Shown: positions 24,861 to 33,203 of the stretch, piece after piece
Numbering within the stretch: the stretch's first letter is position 1
Layout of the letters: every line of letters begins with the position of its first letter
Assembly (NCBI GenBank): GCA_049521915.1
Contig: JBEKOI010000007.1
Span: 3,365-67,364 of the forward strand
Direction of reading: 5' to 3'
Origin: Bog-756 sp049521915
Lineage (GTDB): Bacteria > Actinomycetota > Acidimicrobiia > Acidimicrobiales > RAAP-2
DNA: 64,000 bases
The notes under the pieces: model-generated
Told to the model about the DNA's origin: nothing
The model's input: only the letters and a program-made list of their open reading frames with translations
Databases searched by the model: none
Position numbers and translations under genes: made by a program

Positions 24861-25277
24861 TCAATTCGTCGTCGAGATGACACTGGCGCAGTGGCTGCAT
24901 TTGATGGCAGCCAGGGGCAGGTCGTCCGAAAGGCACTGCGGACACGTCTTGGTGTCCGCCGGAGGGCCGAAGACGGTGCTCCCCCGCCTCTTCATGTAGC
25001 TCCGGTAGGGCACGACCAACACGAGGTAGATCACAGCCATGAAGATGAGGAAATAGACAATTGCACCGATGAACGAACCGAGGTCGATGCGCTGCCCGTT
25101 GAGCGTCCATCCGAGGCCGAGTGATCCCGCCTTTCCCCCCTCTGCCGCATTGACCAGAGGCGTGATGATCGAATCAGTGAAGGATTTGATGAGGGTGCTG
25201 AAGGCGAGGGCCACGACGAGGCCGACGGCAATGACGATCAGCTCTCCCTGCATGAGAAAATTCTTGAGTCCCTTCAT
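24861..25277 (-). CDS. mscL: Large-conductance mechanosensitive channel with C-terminal zinc ribbon
   Basis: A 138-residue protein; residues 1-100 are MscL: MKGLKNFLMQGELIVIAVGLVVALAF (first helix), the loop with SLGLGWTLNGQRIDLGSFIGA, and the second helix YFLIFMAVIYLVLVVPY. It opens under membrane tension to release osmolytes on hypo-osmotic shock. The C-terminus carries an added CPQC-x(15)-CSHC zinc ribbon in place of the usual cytoplasmic helix bundle. An AGGAGAGGAAAG ribosome site precedes ATG 25277. Confidence 0.93.
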   Translation of the reverse strand: MKGLKNFLMQGELIVIAVGLVVALAFSTLIKSFTDSIITPLVNAAEGGKAGSLGLGWTLNGQRIDLGSFIGAIVYFLIFMAVIYLVLVVPYRSYMKRRGSTVFGPPADTKTCPQCLSDDLPLAAIKCSHCASVISTTN

Positions 25278-25449
25278 GGTCTTTCCTCTCCTTTTCTGCT
25301 ACCCGACGGCGGTGCCCAACCTAGTCACAATGTCCAGTCGAGGTCACCGCTCGGACGTCTCCCGAGCGGATGCCGGTGGGTTCGGCGTGCGCTCACCGAA
25401 GAAGCACAAGACATCGATGCGACGGTGTTGTGTGCCATAGTCGATTTCT

Positions 25450-26097
25450 GTGAATCCGCGACGGACCGAAGCGCTGAGCGACAGCACTTTTGCGGTGGCC
25501 ATGACACTGCTCATCTTCGATGTGCGCCTACCCGCGCCGAGGATCCACTCACTCAGCCGCGATCTGTGGTTCAGTGCCTGGCCCCATTACCTCGGGTATG
25601 TGATCAGCTTCATGGTCATCGGGATGATCTGGGTCAGCCACCACACCATCTTCCGCCTGGTGCAGGCCATTGACCATGGGGTCATGGTCGTGAATCTCGC
25701 CCTGTTGAGCCTGGTCGTCTTCATCCCATTCCCCACCCAGGTGCTCGCCCTGTACATCAGCCAGGGATCGTCCTCCCAGAAGGAGCTCGCCGTCGCCTTC
25801 TACGGGCTCAGCCTTGCCGCCGCCACACTGATGTTGGCTGTGCTCTGGCACTCGATAACCCGGCGTGCGCTCATCCAGACGTGGGTGGGTGACGACGAGT
25901 TGAAACGCGTCACCCGCAGGTACTACCTCACGCCGGTTCTGTACCTTGTGGCCACCGGGCTGGCCCTGGTTGACGATCGGGTCGGGATTGCCCTCTTTCT
26001 GATCATCGGCAGCGGATATCTTCTGCATACGGGGACCCGGGTGGCACCCTCGAATCCCGACGATCTCGTCGGGACCGGTGGGGCGCTGGAGGACTGA
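25450..26097 (+). CDS. TMEM175-family (DUF1211) potassium-channel-like membrane protein
   Basis: A 215-residue protein with six membrane segments. The N-terminal signature RRTEALSDSTFAVAMTLLIFDV corresponds to the RxxxFSD helix of TMEM175 channels, with Leu replacing the usual Phe before Ser-Asp. WVSHHTIFRLVQAIDHGVMVVNLALLSLVVFIPFPTQ is also typical. Bacterial relatives form tetrameric potassium channels. GTG 25450 is preceded by CATAGT (25436-25441) and no ribosome site. Divergent from mscL, which suggests an osmotic theme. Confidence 0.85.
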   Translation: MNPRRTEALSDSTFAVAMTLLIFDVRLPAPRIHSLSRDLWFSAWPHYLGYVISFMVIGMIWVSHHTIFRLVQAIDHGVMVVNLALLSLVVFIPFPTQVLALYISQGSSSQKELAVAFYGLSLAAATLMLAVLWHSITRRALIQTWVGDDELKRVTRRYYLTPVLYLVATGLALVDDRVGIALFLIIGSGYLLHTGTRVAPSNPDDLVGTGGALED

Positions 26098-26309
26098 GCC
26101 GAGCGACGGCATCCCTCCCGGGTCTCAATCCTCGAGCACCGGGTGCGCCCGTGCCCAGACCCTGCCCGTTCCGAGTCGATGGACGGCGATCCCGCCTCGA
26201 CGTAGCCTTACCTCGTTCATCCAGAGTGACCTGAGGGACCTGGCCCTGTGACGGTCCGGCAGCCGGCGTCTTGCACGGTGCCAAGGCCAGGATCGATGAG
26301 GAGGCCCAG

Positions 26310-26960
26310 GTGGCGTCAGATGCCGAGCCGGGAATGAGCGCGGTCGGTCCCTCGGCTGCGGGTCCCACAACGGCCGCGGATGAGAAGGTGGTGGCAGGCG
26401 GCGTCAGGATCCGCGGTGCCACCTTCGGCGACGCCGAGCAGATCGCCGCCCTCCACGCCGACAGTTGGCGCAGAAATTATCGCGGCGCCTATCCGGACGC
26501 CTTCCTGGACGGTGAAGTATTCGATGATCGACGGGATGTGTGGAGCACCCGCCTGACGAGACCGGATCCCAACCATCGGACAGTCGTCGCTGACCTTGGC
26601 GGCGACATCGTCGGCTTTGTCCACACCAACCTCGACGACGATCCGGCGTGGGGTGCCCTCCTCGACAATCTCCACGTGACCCACGCCCTGAAGCGCAGGG
26701 GGCTCGGTACCCTGCTGTTGGCGGCCTCCGCCCGAGCGGTGGTCGATCATGCACCGATGGGACGGCTCCACCTGTGGGTGCTGGAACGGAACGCCAACGC
26801 CCGGAGCTTCTATGACGAACGAGGTGGTCGGTGCGCCGAACGCCAACGCCGAGAGCCGTTGCCCGGTTACCGGCTGCGTTATGTGTGGGACAGCCCCATG
26901 CGACTCATCCACCCGCCGCACCCAGCGCCCGGGCCACAAAGGCGATGGCGGACTCGATGA
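26310..26960 (+). CDS. GNAT-family N-acetyltransferase
   Basis: A 216-residue protein with a GNAT domain after a 30-residue variable N-terminus: IRGATFGDAEQIAALHADSW, VVADLGGDIVGFVHTNLD, LDNLHVTHALKRRGLGTLLL (acetyl-CoA-binding RxxGxG/A motif as KRRGLG) and LHLWVLERNANARSFYDERGG. GTG 26310 follows a GATGAGGAGG ribosome site with 5-nt spacing. Its last 19 codons overlap the 3' end of the convergent TetR gene. Acceptor substrate unknown. Confidence 0.87.
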   Translation: MASDAEPGMSAVGPSAAGPTTAADEKVVAGGVRIRGATFGDAEQIAALHADSWRRNYRGAYPDAFLDGEVFDDRRDVWSTRLTRPDPNHRTVVADLGGDIVGFVHTNLDDDPAWGALLDNLHVTHALKRRGLGTLLLAASARAVVDHAPMGRLHLWVLERNANARSFYDERGGRCAERQRREPLPGYRLRYVWDSPMRLIHPPHPAPGPQRRWRTR

Positions 26961-27528
26961 ACGATTCGTCGGCCACTTCAGGTTGGAGGATCCGGAGTAA
27001 CCCGATCCCCCGGAACAGGACCTCGATGATCCTGGCCGTCTGGATGGCATCGTCGAGGGGCTCGAGACCGAGGCCGTCTCGTTCAGCAGAGATGAGCGCG
27101 GCCAGAGCTTCCACCGCTTCATCGTCGATCTCGGTGAATTCTTTCCGGACGGCCGGATTCCGAGCGGCGTAGAGCCAGAACTCCTGGTACAGGAGACCGA
27201 AGTTGCTGCGCGCCAGGTGGGCCTGGTCCTGGAAGAGGGCGACGAAATCCGACAGCCGGGCGTCGGGCGGTACATCGGACGCAGCCAGTGTGGTCCGCAA
27301 GGCCTCCGTCTCCTGCTGGTACCTGGCTCTGAACAGGGCCAGGAAGAGATCTTCCTTGTTCTTGAAGTTGGAGTAGACGGCCCCCTTGGTGAAGCCGGCC
27401 ACGGTCGCCACCTCGTCGAGGGAGGCCCCGTGGAAGCCCTGTTCGGCGAAGACCTGGGCCGCCGCCGCCAACAGGTGTTCTCGAGTCTGCTGTCGCCTTC
27501 GTTCGGGGGTGAGGGGTTCGATCGCCAT
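26905..27528 (-). CDS. TetR-family transcriptional regulator
   Basis: About 207 residues. The N-terminal HTH is canonical: RRQQTREHLLAAAAQVFAEQGFHGASLDEVATVAGFTKGAVYSNFKNKEDLFLALF. The C-terminal ligand domain (SNFGLLYQEFWLYAARNPAVRKEFTEIDDEAVEALAALI) is of the common TetR_C type. ATG 27528 is preferred; ATG 27549 lies too close to the candidate -10. Divergent from the DrrAB-type exporter, which it most likely represses, with an inverted-repeat operator in the 18-40 bp between them. Confidence 0.9.
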   Translation of the reverse strand: MAIEPLTPERRRQQTREHLLAAAAQVFAEQGFHGASLDEVATVAGFTKGAVYSNFKNKEDLFLALFRARYQQETEALRTTLAASDVPPDARLSDFVALFQDQAHLARSNFGLLYQEFWLYAARNPAVRKEFTEIDDEAVEALAALISAERDGLGLEPLDDAIQTARIIEVLFRGIGLLRILQPEVADESFIESAIAFVARALGAAGG

Positions 27529-27546
27529 GGTTGCGCTACGGGTCAG

Positions 27547-27569
27547 CATACTAGATACTGAAGAGTATG
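27547..27569. promoter_or_regulatory. Divergent promoter/operator for TetR and ABC exporter
   Basis: CATACT (27547-27552) and AGTATG (27564-27569) form an 11-bp-spaced inverted repeat; inside it ATACT-GAAG-AGTAT (27555-27568) is a second one. GATACT (27554-27559) is a -10-like hexamer 7 nt before the exporter ATG 27567, so a repressor bound here would cover the promoter and start codon. Confidence 0.6.
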
Positions 27570-28577
27570 TTCGATTCGATCAAGTATGTGGAGTCACGGG
27601 GCTTGGCCCCGGAAGCCGGGGCCACCAGGTCCGGCGCGGCCATTCGGGCCGACGGTTTGGTCCGCAGATTCGGAACGCACATCGCCGTGGACGGGGTCGA
27701 TCTCGAGGTCGAACCGGGTGAGATCTACGGATTCCTCGGGCCGAACGGGGCCGGCAAGTCGACGGTCGTGCGCATGCTGTGCACGCTCCTCGGCCCGAGC
27801 GCCGGGACGGCCCGGGTGGCGGGCCACGATGTCGTCCGAGAGCCCCAGGCCGTACGGACCCGGATCGGCGTCGCCCTCCAGGAGGCGGCCCTCGACGATC
27901 TCCAGACTGGCCGGGAGCTGCTCCGACTCCAGGGGAGGTTGTTCGGACTCACCTCGGGCCAGATCCGCCAACGGATCTCCGAGGTCCTCCGTATGGTGGA
28001 CATCGGGGACGCCATCGATCGCCGGGTCGGGACCTACTCGGGCGGGATGAAGCGCCGGCTCGACCTGGCCATCGCCCTCATCCACAACCCCGAGGTGCTC
28101 TTCCTCGATGAGCCGACGACCGGCCTCGACCCGGCCAGTCGCGCCACCGTCTGGGAAGAGGTGGCCCGCCTCAACCGTGAACTGGGCATGACTGTTTTTC
28201 TGACCACCCAGTACTTGGAGGAGGCCGATGTCCTGGCCCATCGGCTGGGCATCATCAACGGAGGCAGACTCGTCGCCGAGGGGTCGCCCGAGACACTCAA
28301 GCGCTCCATCGCCGATGACGTCCTGGTGGCCGATGTCGTCGGCTCCGCGGGAGCGGACGTTCTGGCCCGTCTCACCCGGCTACTGGGGGTGAGCTCGGTC
28401 ACCCGAGAGGGTGGTCGGATCACGATTCAGACCATCGATGGTCCTGCGGCCCTCAGCCCCGTCGCCCTAACGCTGGCCGAGAGCCACCTCGAGGCTCGGA
28501 GCATCACCATACGAACGCCGAGCCTCGACGACGTCTTCCTGGCGCTGACCGGTGACCACATCGAGGGGGCAGCATGA
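27567..28577 (+). CDS. DrrA-type ABC exporter ATP-binding protein
   Basis: A 336-residue ATPase of the daunorubicin-resistance (DrrA) family: Walker A GPNGAGKST, signature YSGGMKRRLD, Walker B VLFLDEPTTGLDP, and H-loop region FLTTQYLEEAD with the drug-exporter Gln-Tyr pattern. The C-terminal 90 residues form the DrrA-type tail. ATG 27567 sits within the TetR operator. The stop overlaps the permease start in ATGA. Likely exports a hydrophobic drug or lipid under TetR control. Confidence 0.92.
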   Translation: MFDSIKYVESRGLAPEAGATRSGAAIRADGLVRRFGTHIAVDGVDLEVEPGEIYGFLGPNGAGKSTVVRMLCTLLGPSAGTARVAGHDVVREPQAVRTRIGVALQEAALDDLQTGRELLRLQGRLFGLTSGQIRQRISEVLRMVDIGDAIDRRVGTYSGGMKRRLDLAIALIHNPEVLFLDEPTTGLDPASRATVWEEVARLNRELGMTVFLTTQYLEEADVLAHRLGIINGGRLVAEGSPETLKRSIADDVLVADVVGSAGADVLARLTRLLGVSSVTREGGRITIQTIDGPAALSPVALTLAESHLEARSITIRTPSLDDVFLALTGDHIEGAA

Positions 28578-29302
28578 CCTCGGGGGCTGGTCTCGACCCT
28601 GTCGTCCGGGGCCACGCGGCGGGGTTCTGGCACGACATCGCGGCTGTGGCCGCCAGAGCCCTCCGCCAGATGCGCCGTGAGCCGGTTTCGTTCCTGCCCG
28701 CCGTGTTCATTCCCGCCTTCTTCTACGTCGTGAACCTCGGAGCGCTCGGTCACGTTGCCGACAGAGGGGGGCTCGATTACAAGGCGTTCCTCCTCCCTAT
28801 GGCCATTGCCTTTGCCGTCACCGGGGTGTCACGTGCCCCCACCTTGGTCACCGACATCCAGAGCGGGTACTTCGACCGCTTGTGTCTTACGCCGGTTCGC
28901 CGTTTGGCCCTTCTTCTCGGGCTGATGGTGGCCGATGTCGTGGTCATCATCGCCCTCACGATCGCGGTTCTCGCCCTGGGCTCCGCCGTCGGCGTCCGTT
29001 TCTCCACGGGCATCGGGGGAATCCTGGTCTTCATTGGTTTTGCTGCGCTGTGGGGGCTGGTATTCACCGGGTTCCCGTATGCCGTGGCCCTCAAGACGGG
29101 AAGCCCCGCCGCCGTGAATGCCACGTTCGTCGTCTTCTTCCCGTTCGCGTTCCTGACCGACGCCATCATCCCCAAGGCTGATCTGACGAGTTGGTTCTCG
29201 ACCGTTGCCACCTACAACCCGGTGACGTACCTGCTCGGTGCCCAACGGTCCGTGATCATCGGCGGGTGGCATCTGCGAGGGCGTATCCGGCGAGGGGTGT
29301 AA
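28574..29302 (+). CDS. DrrB-type ABC-2 permease, C-terminally short
   Basis: A 242-residue membrane protein of the ABC-2 type: VSFLPAVFIPAFFYVVNLGALG, KAFLLPMAIAFAVTG, and DIQSGYFDRLCLTPVRRLALLLG, the characteristic cytoplasmic loop. NPVTYLLGAQRS precedes what should be a final membrane helix, but the frame ends after GGWHLRGRIRRGV. I could not recover a sensible final helix in either other frame, so the last segment appears lost. ATG 28574 overlaps the ATPase stop by 4 bp. Activity may be impaired. Confidence 0.85.
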   Translation: MTSGAGLDPVVRGHAAGFWHDIAAVAARALRQMRREPVSFLPAVFIPAFFYVVNLGALGHVADRGGLDYKAFLLPMAIAFAVTGVSRAPTLVTDIQSGYFDRLCLTPVRRLALLLGLMVADVVVIIALTIAVLALGSAVGVRFSTGIGGILVFIGFAALWGLVFTGFPYAVALKTGSPAAVNATFVVFFPFAFLTDAIIPKADLTSWFSTVATYNPVTYLLGAQRSVIIGGWHLRGRIRRGV

Positions 29303-29624
29303 CCCACTACGCGTGCGGAAGCCGTTGGAGCCGGTCCTACTGAGCCTTCGGCCAGGCTTCGAAAGTGCCTGTTCCGGCCTCTTCGGAATCGGTCCCGTCG
29401 CTCATCGCATCACTACAAGTCACGAAGGCATAGTTTCCTTGATTTCAAGCACCCGGTGGATGGCTCCGAGGCCTGTCGCTCCTGGGGATGCACCGGAACC
29501 GACAGGCTGTCAACATCCACTCAAGGAAGCACGTTGGGATGTCGATCAAGACAAGAGTCGACCGAACAGAAACGGCGCGGGATGTCCGGGGTGGGACCAT
29601 CATGGATCGACGTCAGAAGGTGAG
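29303..29624. other. Intergenic region before the GT2 gene
   Basis: About 320 bp. The glycosyltransferase frame is open back to 29313, but that extension (LRPGFESACSGLFGIG...) has no resemblance to a GT2 N-terminus. No terminator with a T-run, RNA gene or repeat is visible. It could contain the decayed 3' end of the DrrB-type permease. Confidence 0.35.
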
Positions 29625-30569
29625 ATGCCACAGGTAAGCGTCGTTATTCCGGTCTATCGCGGCGGGCCGTTCGTGCGCGACGCCGTTCGATCGGCCGTCA
29701 CCCAGTCGCTCGATGATCTCGAGGTCCTCGTCGTCTCAGATGGGTGCACTGAAGATCTCACCGACCTTGAGAGGATGGACCGGCGCGTGCAGGTCCTGAA
29801 CCGGGACCATGCCGGAGTGTCGATTGCCCGCAATTCGGGTGTTGCCGCCAGCCTCGGGGAGTACGTGGCCTTCCTCGATGAAGACGATCGGTGCCGGTCC
29901 GACCGCTTACAAAGCCAGCACGACGCACTCCGGGATAGTCCCTCGGCCGGTATGTGCCACGGGGGATTCCAGGTCATGAATGTCGATGGCGTGGTGGAAG
30001 GTCCTCGGCTTGGCAAGGATCTCGACTATCCCGCCATGCTCGCCTGTCAGTTCCCTCTGCTGTCGTCGATCATGGTTCGCCGGTCAGTCTTCTGGGAAGT
30101 TGGGGGCTTCGATCCCGCACTTGTCACCGGAGAGGATGTGGACTTTGCTCTGCGGATCGCCATGCAGAGCGAAGTGGTATACCTGCCTGAGGTTCTTACG
30201 TACTACCGGGCTCACGATTCCAACACGACGAACACGATTGCCGGGATCTGGGATACGTACCCTGTAATTCAAAGGCACCGCCGGTGGGCCGAACGCGCCG
30301 GACGATCCGATCTCGTGCAGGCCGCGGACTCTGGGTTGCATGAGATTCGGCATAATGCATCGAACCTCGCCTTTCACAACGCGCGGGACGCCCGCCGCCA
30401 GGGAAACTTATCGGAGGCGGCCAGACAGATGGCGCTCAGCTTCTTGCGTGATCCGAGTCTGGCCTCCTCTCAGGTCTGGAGTGCAGCGTTCCGCTCCTCG
30501 AGCACCCCGGCCGTCGACTGGATGACCCGAGGCTGCCGCAAGGCGAAGGCCAGAGGGATACCGCGCTGA
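29625..30569 (+). CDS. Family 2 glycosyltransferase
   Basis: A 314-residue GT-A fold protein. QVSVVIPVYRGGPFVRDAVRSA is the nucleotide-sugar binding start, GVSIARNSGVAASLGEYVAFLDEDDRC holds the metal-binding acidic motif (DED), and GGFDPALVTGEDVDFALRI holds the catalytic ED. About 90 C-terminal residues are helical, with no membrane segment. ATG 29625 follows an AGAAGG ribosome site (29615-29620). Sugar and acceptor unknown; no polysaccharide operon is adjacent. Confidence 0.88.
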   Translation: MPQVSVVIPVYRGGPFVRDAVRSAVTQSLDDLEVLVVSDGCTEDLTDLERMDRRVQVLNRDHAGVSIARNSGVAASLGEYVAFLDEDDRCRSDRLQSQHDALRDSPSAGMCHGGFQVMNVDGVVEGPRLGKDLDYPAMLACQFPLLSSIMVRRSVFWEVGGFDPALVTGEDVDFALRIAMQSEVVYLPEVLTYYRAHDSNTTNTIAGIWDTYPVIQRHRRWAERAGRSDLVQAADSGLHEIRHNASNLAFHNARDARRQGNLSEAARQMALSFLRDPSLASSQVWSAAFRSSSTPAVDWMTRGCRKAKARGIPR

Positions 30570-30689
30570 CAACTGGCGATGGAAATCGCAGAGCGGGACG
30601 GTGAGGGCCTGGATACCTCGATACGACGCCCCATTCCCGCCGGAGGCCGGTTCGGTGGGCCGACGAGGGCCATGCATAATGATGCGAAC

Positions 30690-32339
30690 ATGGATGACCA
30701 TTTCGTCGACTCCTCCGGGCATCCACTCCCGACGGGCGATGACCCATCTCTTCCGGTCGCCAAGCCGGCCTGGCTCCATCGTGCGACCGTCGAAGTGGTG
30801 GCAGTAGGGATTCTGATCACCGCCCTGTTGGTGTGGACGTCTTGGTCGCTCAATCGTCACAACGAGTCCCGCCTGCTCAATCTCCAGGCCAAACAGGTGG
30901 AAAGTGTGCTGGCCGCGGCCATCCCGACCACGCAGATCCCTCTGGAACTGGGTGCCGAAATCGCCCAATCGAGCGACGGAGACGTTTCCAAGTTCAGGGC
31001 ATTCATGGCCGGGCAAATCGGCGGATCGCAGGGCTTCTCGTCTGTCTCGCTTTGGCAGAACGTCGGAGGGTCGGTATCCGAGGTGACGGCACTGGGTGCC
31101 CCTGTCTCGACCGGCCCAGGATCGGCAATCGATCGCGCCTTCCGGAGCTCGACGTTCGTCGTCGTCGAACTATCGGGCGCCGGGCGGCGCAGCCTCGGCT
31201 ATGCCGTCGCCCTTCCCGGAACAGGTCGGCGGTTTGCCATCTATGCGGAGCGGCCCCTGCCGGCGGACCGAAGGGCGCGCGTTGCCAGCAATTCAGCCTT
31301 CTCGGACCTCAACTATGCGATCTATCTGGGTGCCGGCCAGAGCCCCTCCCACCTGCTGACGACCGATATCGGTCAGTTCCCGATTTCGGGAGAGACCGCG
31401 ACGGTCACCGTCCCCTTCGGCGACACCGTCCTCACCACCGTGGTGACGGCCAGGAGCCCCCTCGGTGGTGCGCTGTCGGCCAATTTGGCGTGGATCGTGG
31501 GCGTCGCCGGTATCCTGCTCACGGTTGGTGCCGCCTGGCTGACTGAACGGCTCGTGCGGCGCCGACGCCACGCAGAGAGCGCCGAGGCTGAAGTCCGCAA
31601 TGTCTACGGCGAGCTCGAAACGCTCTATGCAGAGCAGCGCACGATCGCAGAGACACTGCAGAGGGCCCTGCTCCCTCAGGTCCTGCCCAGCATTGCCGGC
31701 ATCGAGGTCGCCGCCCGCTACCTGCCGGGAGCACGGGGTGTCGAGATCGGTGGCGATTGGTACAGCGCGGTGGGGCTGGATGACGAGCGGTTCGCCTTCG
31801 TGGTCGGCGACGTCTCGGGACGGGGTCTGGCTGCCGCTTCCATCATGGCCCGCCTACGTTTCACCATCCGGGCCCATGCGCTCGATGGCGACCCGGCAGC
31901 ACTCATCCTTGACAAATGCACGAGGCATCTCGATATCACCCGTGACGGGCACTTTGCCACCGTACTCGTGGGGATCGGGGATCTGAGGACGAGGGAGATG
32001 ACCATCGCCAATGCAGGTCATCTCGCCCCGTTGCTGGTCAGCAAGGCTTACACGGGCTTCATCGATACGGTCCCGGGCCCACCCATCGGAGTACGCGGCG
32101 CTCCGTATGCATCCGTGACCGTCTCTGTCACACCACCGGCCACGATCGTCGCCTTCACCGATGGGCTGGTCGAACGTCGGGGGGAGATCCTCGACGTGGG
32201 TCTGGGAAGACTCGAAACCGCGGTGAGGGCAGATGAGGACCGGCCGCTGGAAGAGCTGCTCGATCGTGTGCTCGAGGATCTCGACGGGTATAGCTCGGAA
32301 GATGACATCGCCATTCTGGGGTTGCGATGGACAACGTAG
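30690..32339 (+). CDS. Membrane sensor SpoIIE-type serine phosphatase
   Basis: A 549-residue protein: membrane helix (VEVVAVGILITALLVWTSW), a CHASE-like extracytoplasmic sensor of about 200 residues, a second helix (NLAWIVGVAGILLTVGAAWL), a short coiled linker, and a PP2C/SpoIIE domain with the metal-binding GGDWYSA, VGDVSGRGLAAASIMARLR, NAGHLAPLL and FTDGLVERRGE plus SEDDIAILGL. Such proteins dephosphorylate anti-anti-sigma factors. No partner switch genes are adjacent. ATG 30690 is preferred: CATAAT (30675-30680) lies 9 nt before; the frame opens at 30579. Confidence 0.88.
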   Translation: MDDHFVDSSGHPLPTGDDPSLPVAKPAWLHRATVEVVAVGILITALLVWTSWSLNRHNESRLLNLQAKQVESVLAAAIPTTQIPLELGAEIAQSSDGDVSKFRAFMAGQIGGSQGFSSVSLWQNVGGSVSEVTALGAPVSTGPGSAIDRAFRSSTFVVVELSGAGRRSLGYAVALPGTGRRFAIYAERPLPADRRARVASNSAFSDLNYAIYLGAGQSPSHLLTTDIGQFPISGETATVTVPFGDTVLTTVVTARSPLGGALSANLAWIVGVAGILLTVGAAWLTERLVRRRRHAESAEAEVRNVYGELETLYAEQRTIAETLQRALLPQVLPSIAGIEVAARYLPGARGVEIGGDWYSAVGLDDERFAFVVGDVSGRGLAAASIMARLRFTIRAHALDGDPAALILDKCTRHLDITRDGHFATVLVGIGDLRTREMTIANAGHLAPLLVSKAYTGFIDTVPGPPIGVRGAPYASVTVSVTPPATIVAFTDGLVERRGEILDVGLGRLETAVRADEDRPLEELLDRVLEDLDGYSSEDDIAILGLRWTT

Positions 32340-32443
32340 CGCTGCCGGCCTGTCAGATCGAAGGCCGCTGCATCTGACCACCGATCGCCGAGGCACCGGT
32401 CGGGCCGCGTCGCGTGGCTCGGCTGAGGAGGAGGACGCCGACA

Positions 32444-32845
32444 ATGAACCTTGACCTGGTCACCCTGGTCGTGGACGAGTACGACACGGCCATCCGATTC
32501 TTCGTCGACGCGCTGGGGTTCGACCTCGTCGAGGACTCACCAAGCCGAACGGAGAGCGGAGAGCCCAAACGCTGGGTCGTGGTGAGGCCACCCGGTGCCG
32601 AGACCGGAATCTTGCTGGCCCGTGCCGACGGCGAGCGCCAGGCATCCGTTGTCGGGGCCCAAGCCGACCGCCGGGTTGCATTTTTCCTCCGCGTCGACGA
32701 CTTCGACGATTCCTATGGCCGGATGACGTCGGCCGGTGTGCGATTCATCCGACCCCCGCGGGCGGAACCTTACGGTCGTGTGGCCGTCTTCCTCGACTGC
32801 GTGGGCAACCGTTGGGACCTTCTCGGGCCCGGCCCAGCGACCTAG
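32444..32845 (+). CDS. Glyoxalase/VOC-superfamily protein
   Basis: A 133-residue vicinal-oxygen-chelate protein: LDLVTLVVDEYDTAIRFFVDALGFDLVED (first betaalphabeta-beta-beta module) and RVAFFLRVDDFDDSYGRMTSAGVRFI...PYGRVAVFLDCVGNRWDLLGP (second). The usual N-terminal metal His is replaced within LVTLVV, so a dioxygenase or lyase role is not assured. ATG 32444 follows a strong GAGGAGGAGG ribosome site. Confidence 0.85.
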   Translation: MNLDLVTLVVDEYDTAIRFFVDALGFDLVEDSPSRTESGEPKRWVVVRPPGAETGILLARADGERQASVVGAQADRRVAFFLRVDDFDDSYGRMTSAGVRFIRPPRAEPYGRVAVFLDCVGNRWDLLGPGPAT

Positions 32846-32883
32846 TCCGCGGCCGGCGGGATCTTCGTGCCCGAACGTCCAGG

Positions 32884-33084
32884 TCAGGCGTGGATCAGCC
32901 CGCCCTCGGTTTGTGGAGCGGGAAGGAGGTTGTCGGTGCACCAGGTGGTGGGAGGCGGATCCTGGGACTCGACACCGTTGTCGATGACCAACGCTGTCGG
33001 CCTCCCATTCGAGAACCATCTGGCGCTGTGCTGGCGGAAGGGATCGCCGTACCAGCCCTGGGCTTTGAAAGAACTGTGTGACAT
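32884..33084 (-). CDS. Small DUF2510-like protein
   Basis: A 66-residue protein whose first half (KAQGWYGDPFRQHSARWFS, then ALVIDNGVESQDPPP) matches the pattern of the short DUF2510-type domain (GWYxDPxxxHxxRW, then VxDNGVxSxDP). DUF2510 is widespread in actinobacteria and has no known function. ATG 33084 is supported by TAAACT 6 nt upstream, a leaderless arrangement. Not an inner shadow of another gene: no recognisable frame opposes it. Confidence 0.65.
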   Translation of the reverse strand: MSHSSFKAQGWYGDPFRQHSARWFSNGRPTALVIDNGVESQDPPPTTWCTDNLLPAPQTEGGLIHA

Positions 33085-33119
33085 CCGGTTAGTTTACCCT
33101 ACGTTTACCTGGATGTCAC
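33078..33119. promoter_or_regulatory. Long inverted repeat and direct repeats over the DUF2510-gene promoter
   Basis: GTGACATCC (33078-33086) and GGATGTCAC (33111-33119) are perfect inverted arms 24 bp apart; the left arm includes the start codon of the DUF2510-like gene. Within the spacer GTTTACC occurs twice (33092-33098, 33103-33109), exactly 11 bp apart, and the minus-strand -10 TAAACT overlaps the first copy. Looks like an operator for a cooperative regulator. Confidence 0.5.
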
Positions 33120-33203
33120 GTTACGTTCACTTCCAGAAGGACGTGAAGCGAGGGCGGAGACGGGGGATCGTGCCCCTGGAGCCGGCCTCCCGGGGGCAGC
33201 CGC

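Noticed and set aside
26125..26220. 31-codon minus-strand frame between the TMEM175-like and GNAT genes
   Set aside because: Too short, with no motif or initiation signal.
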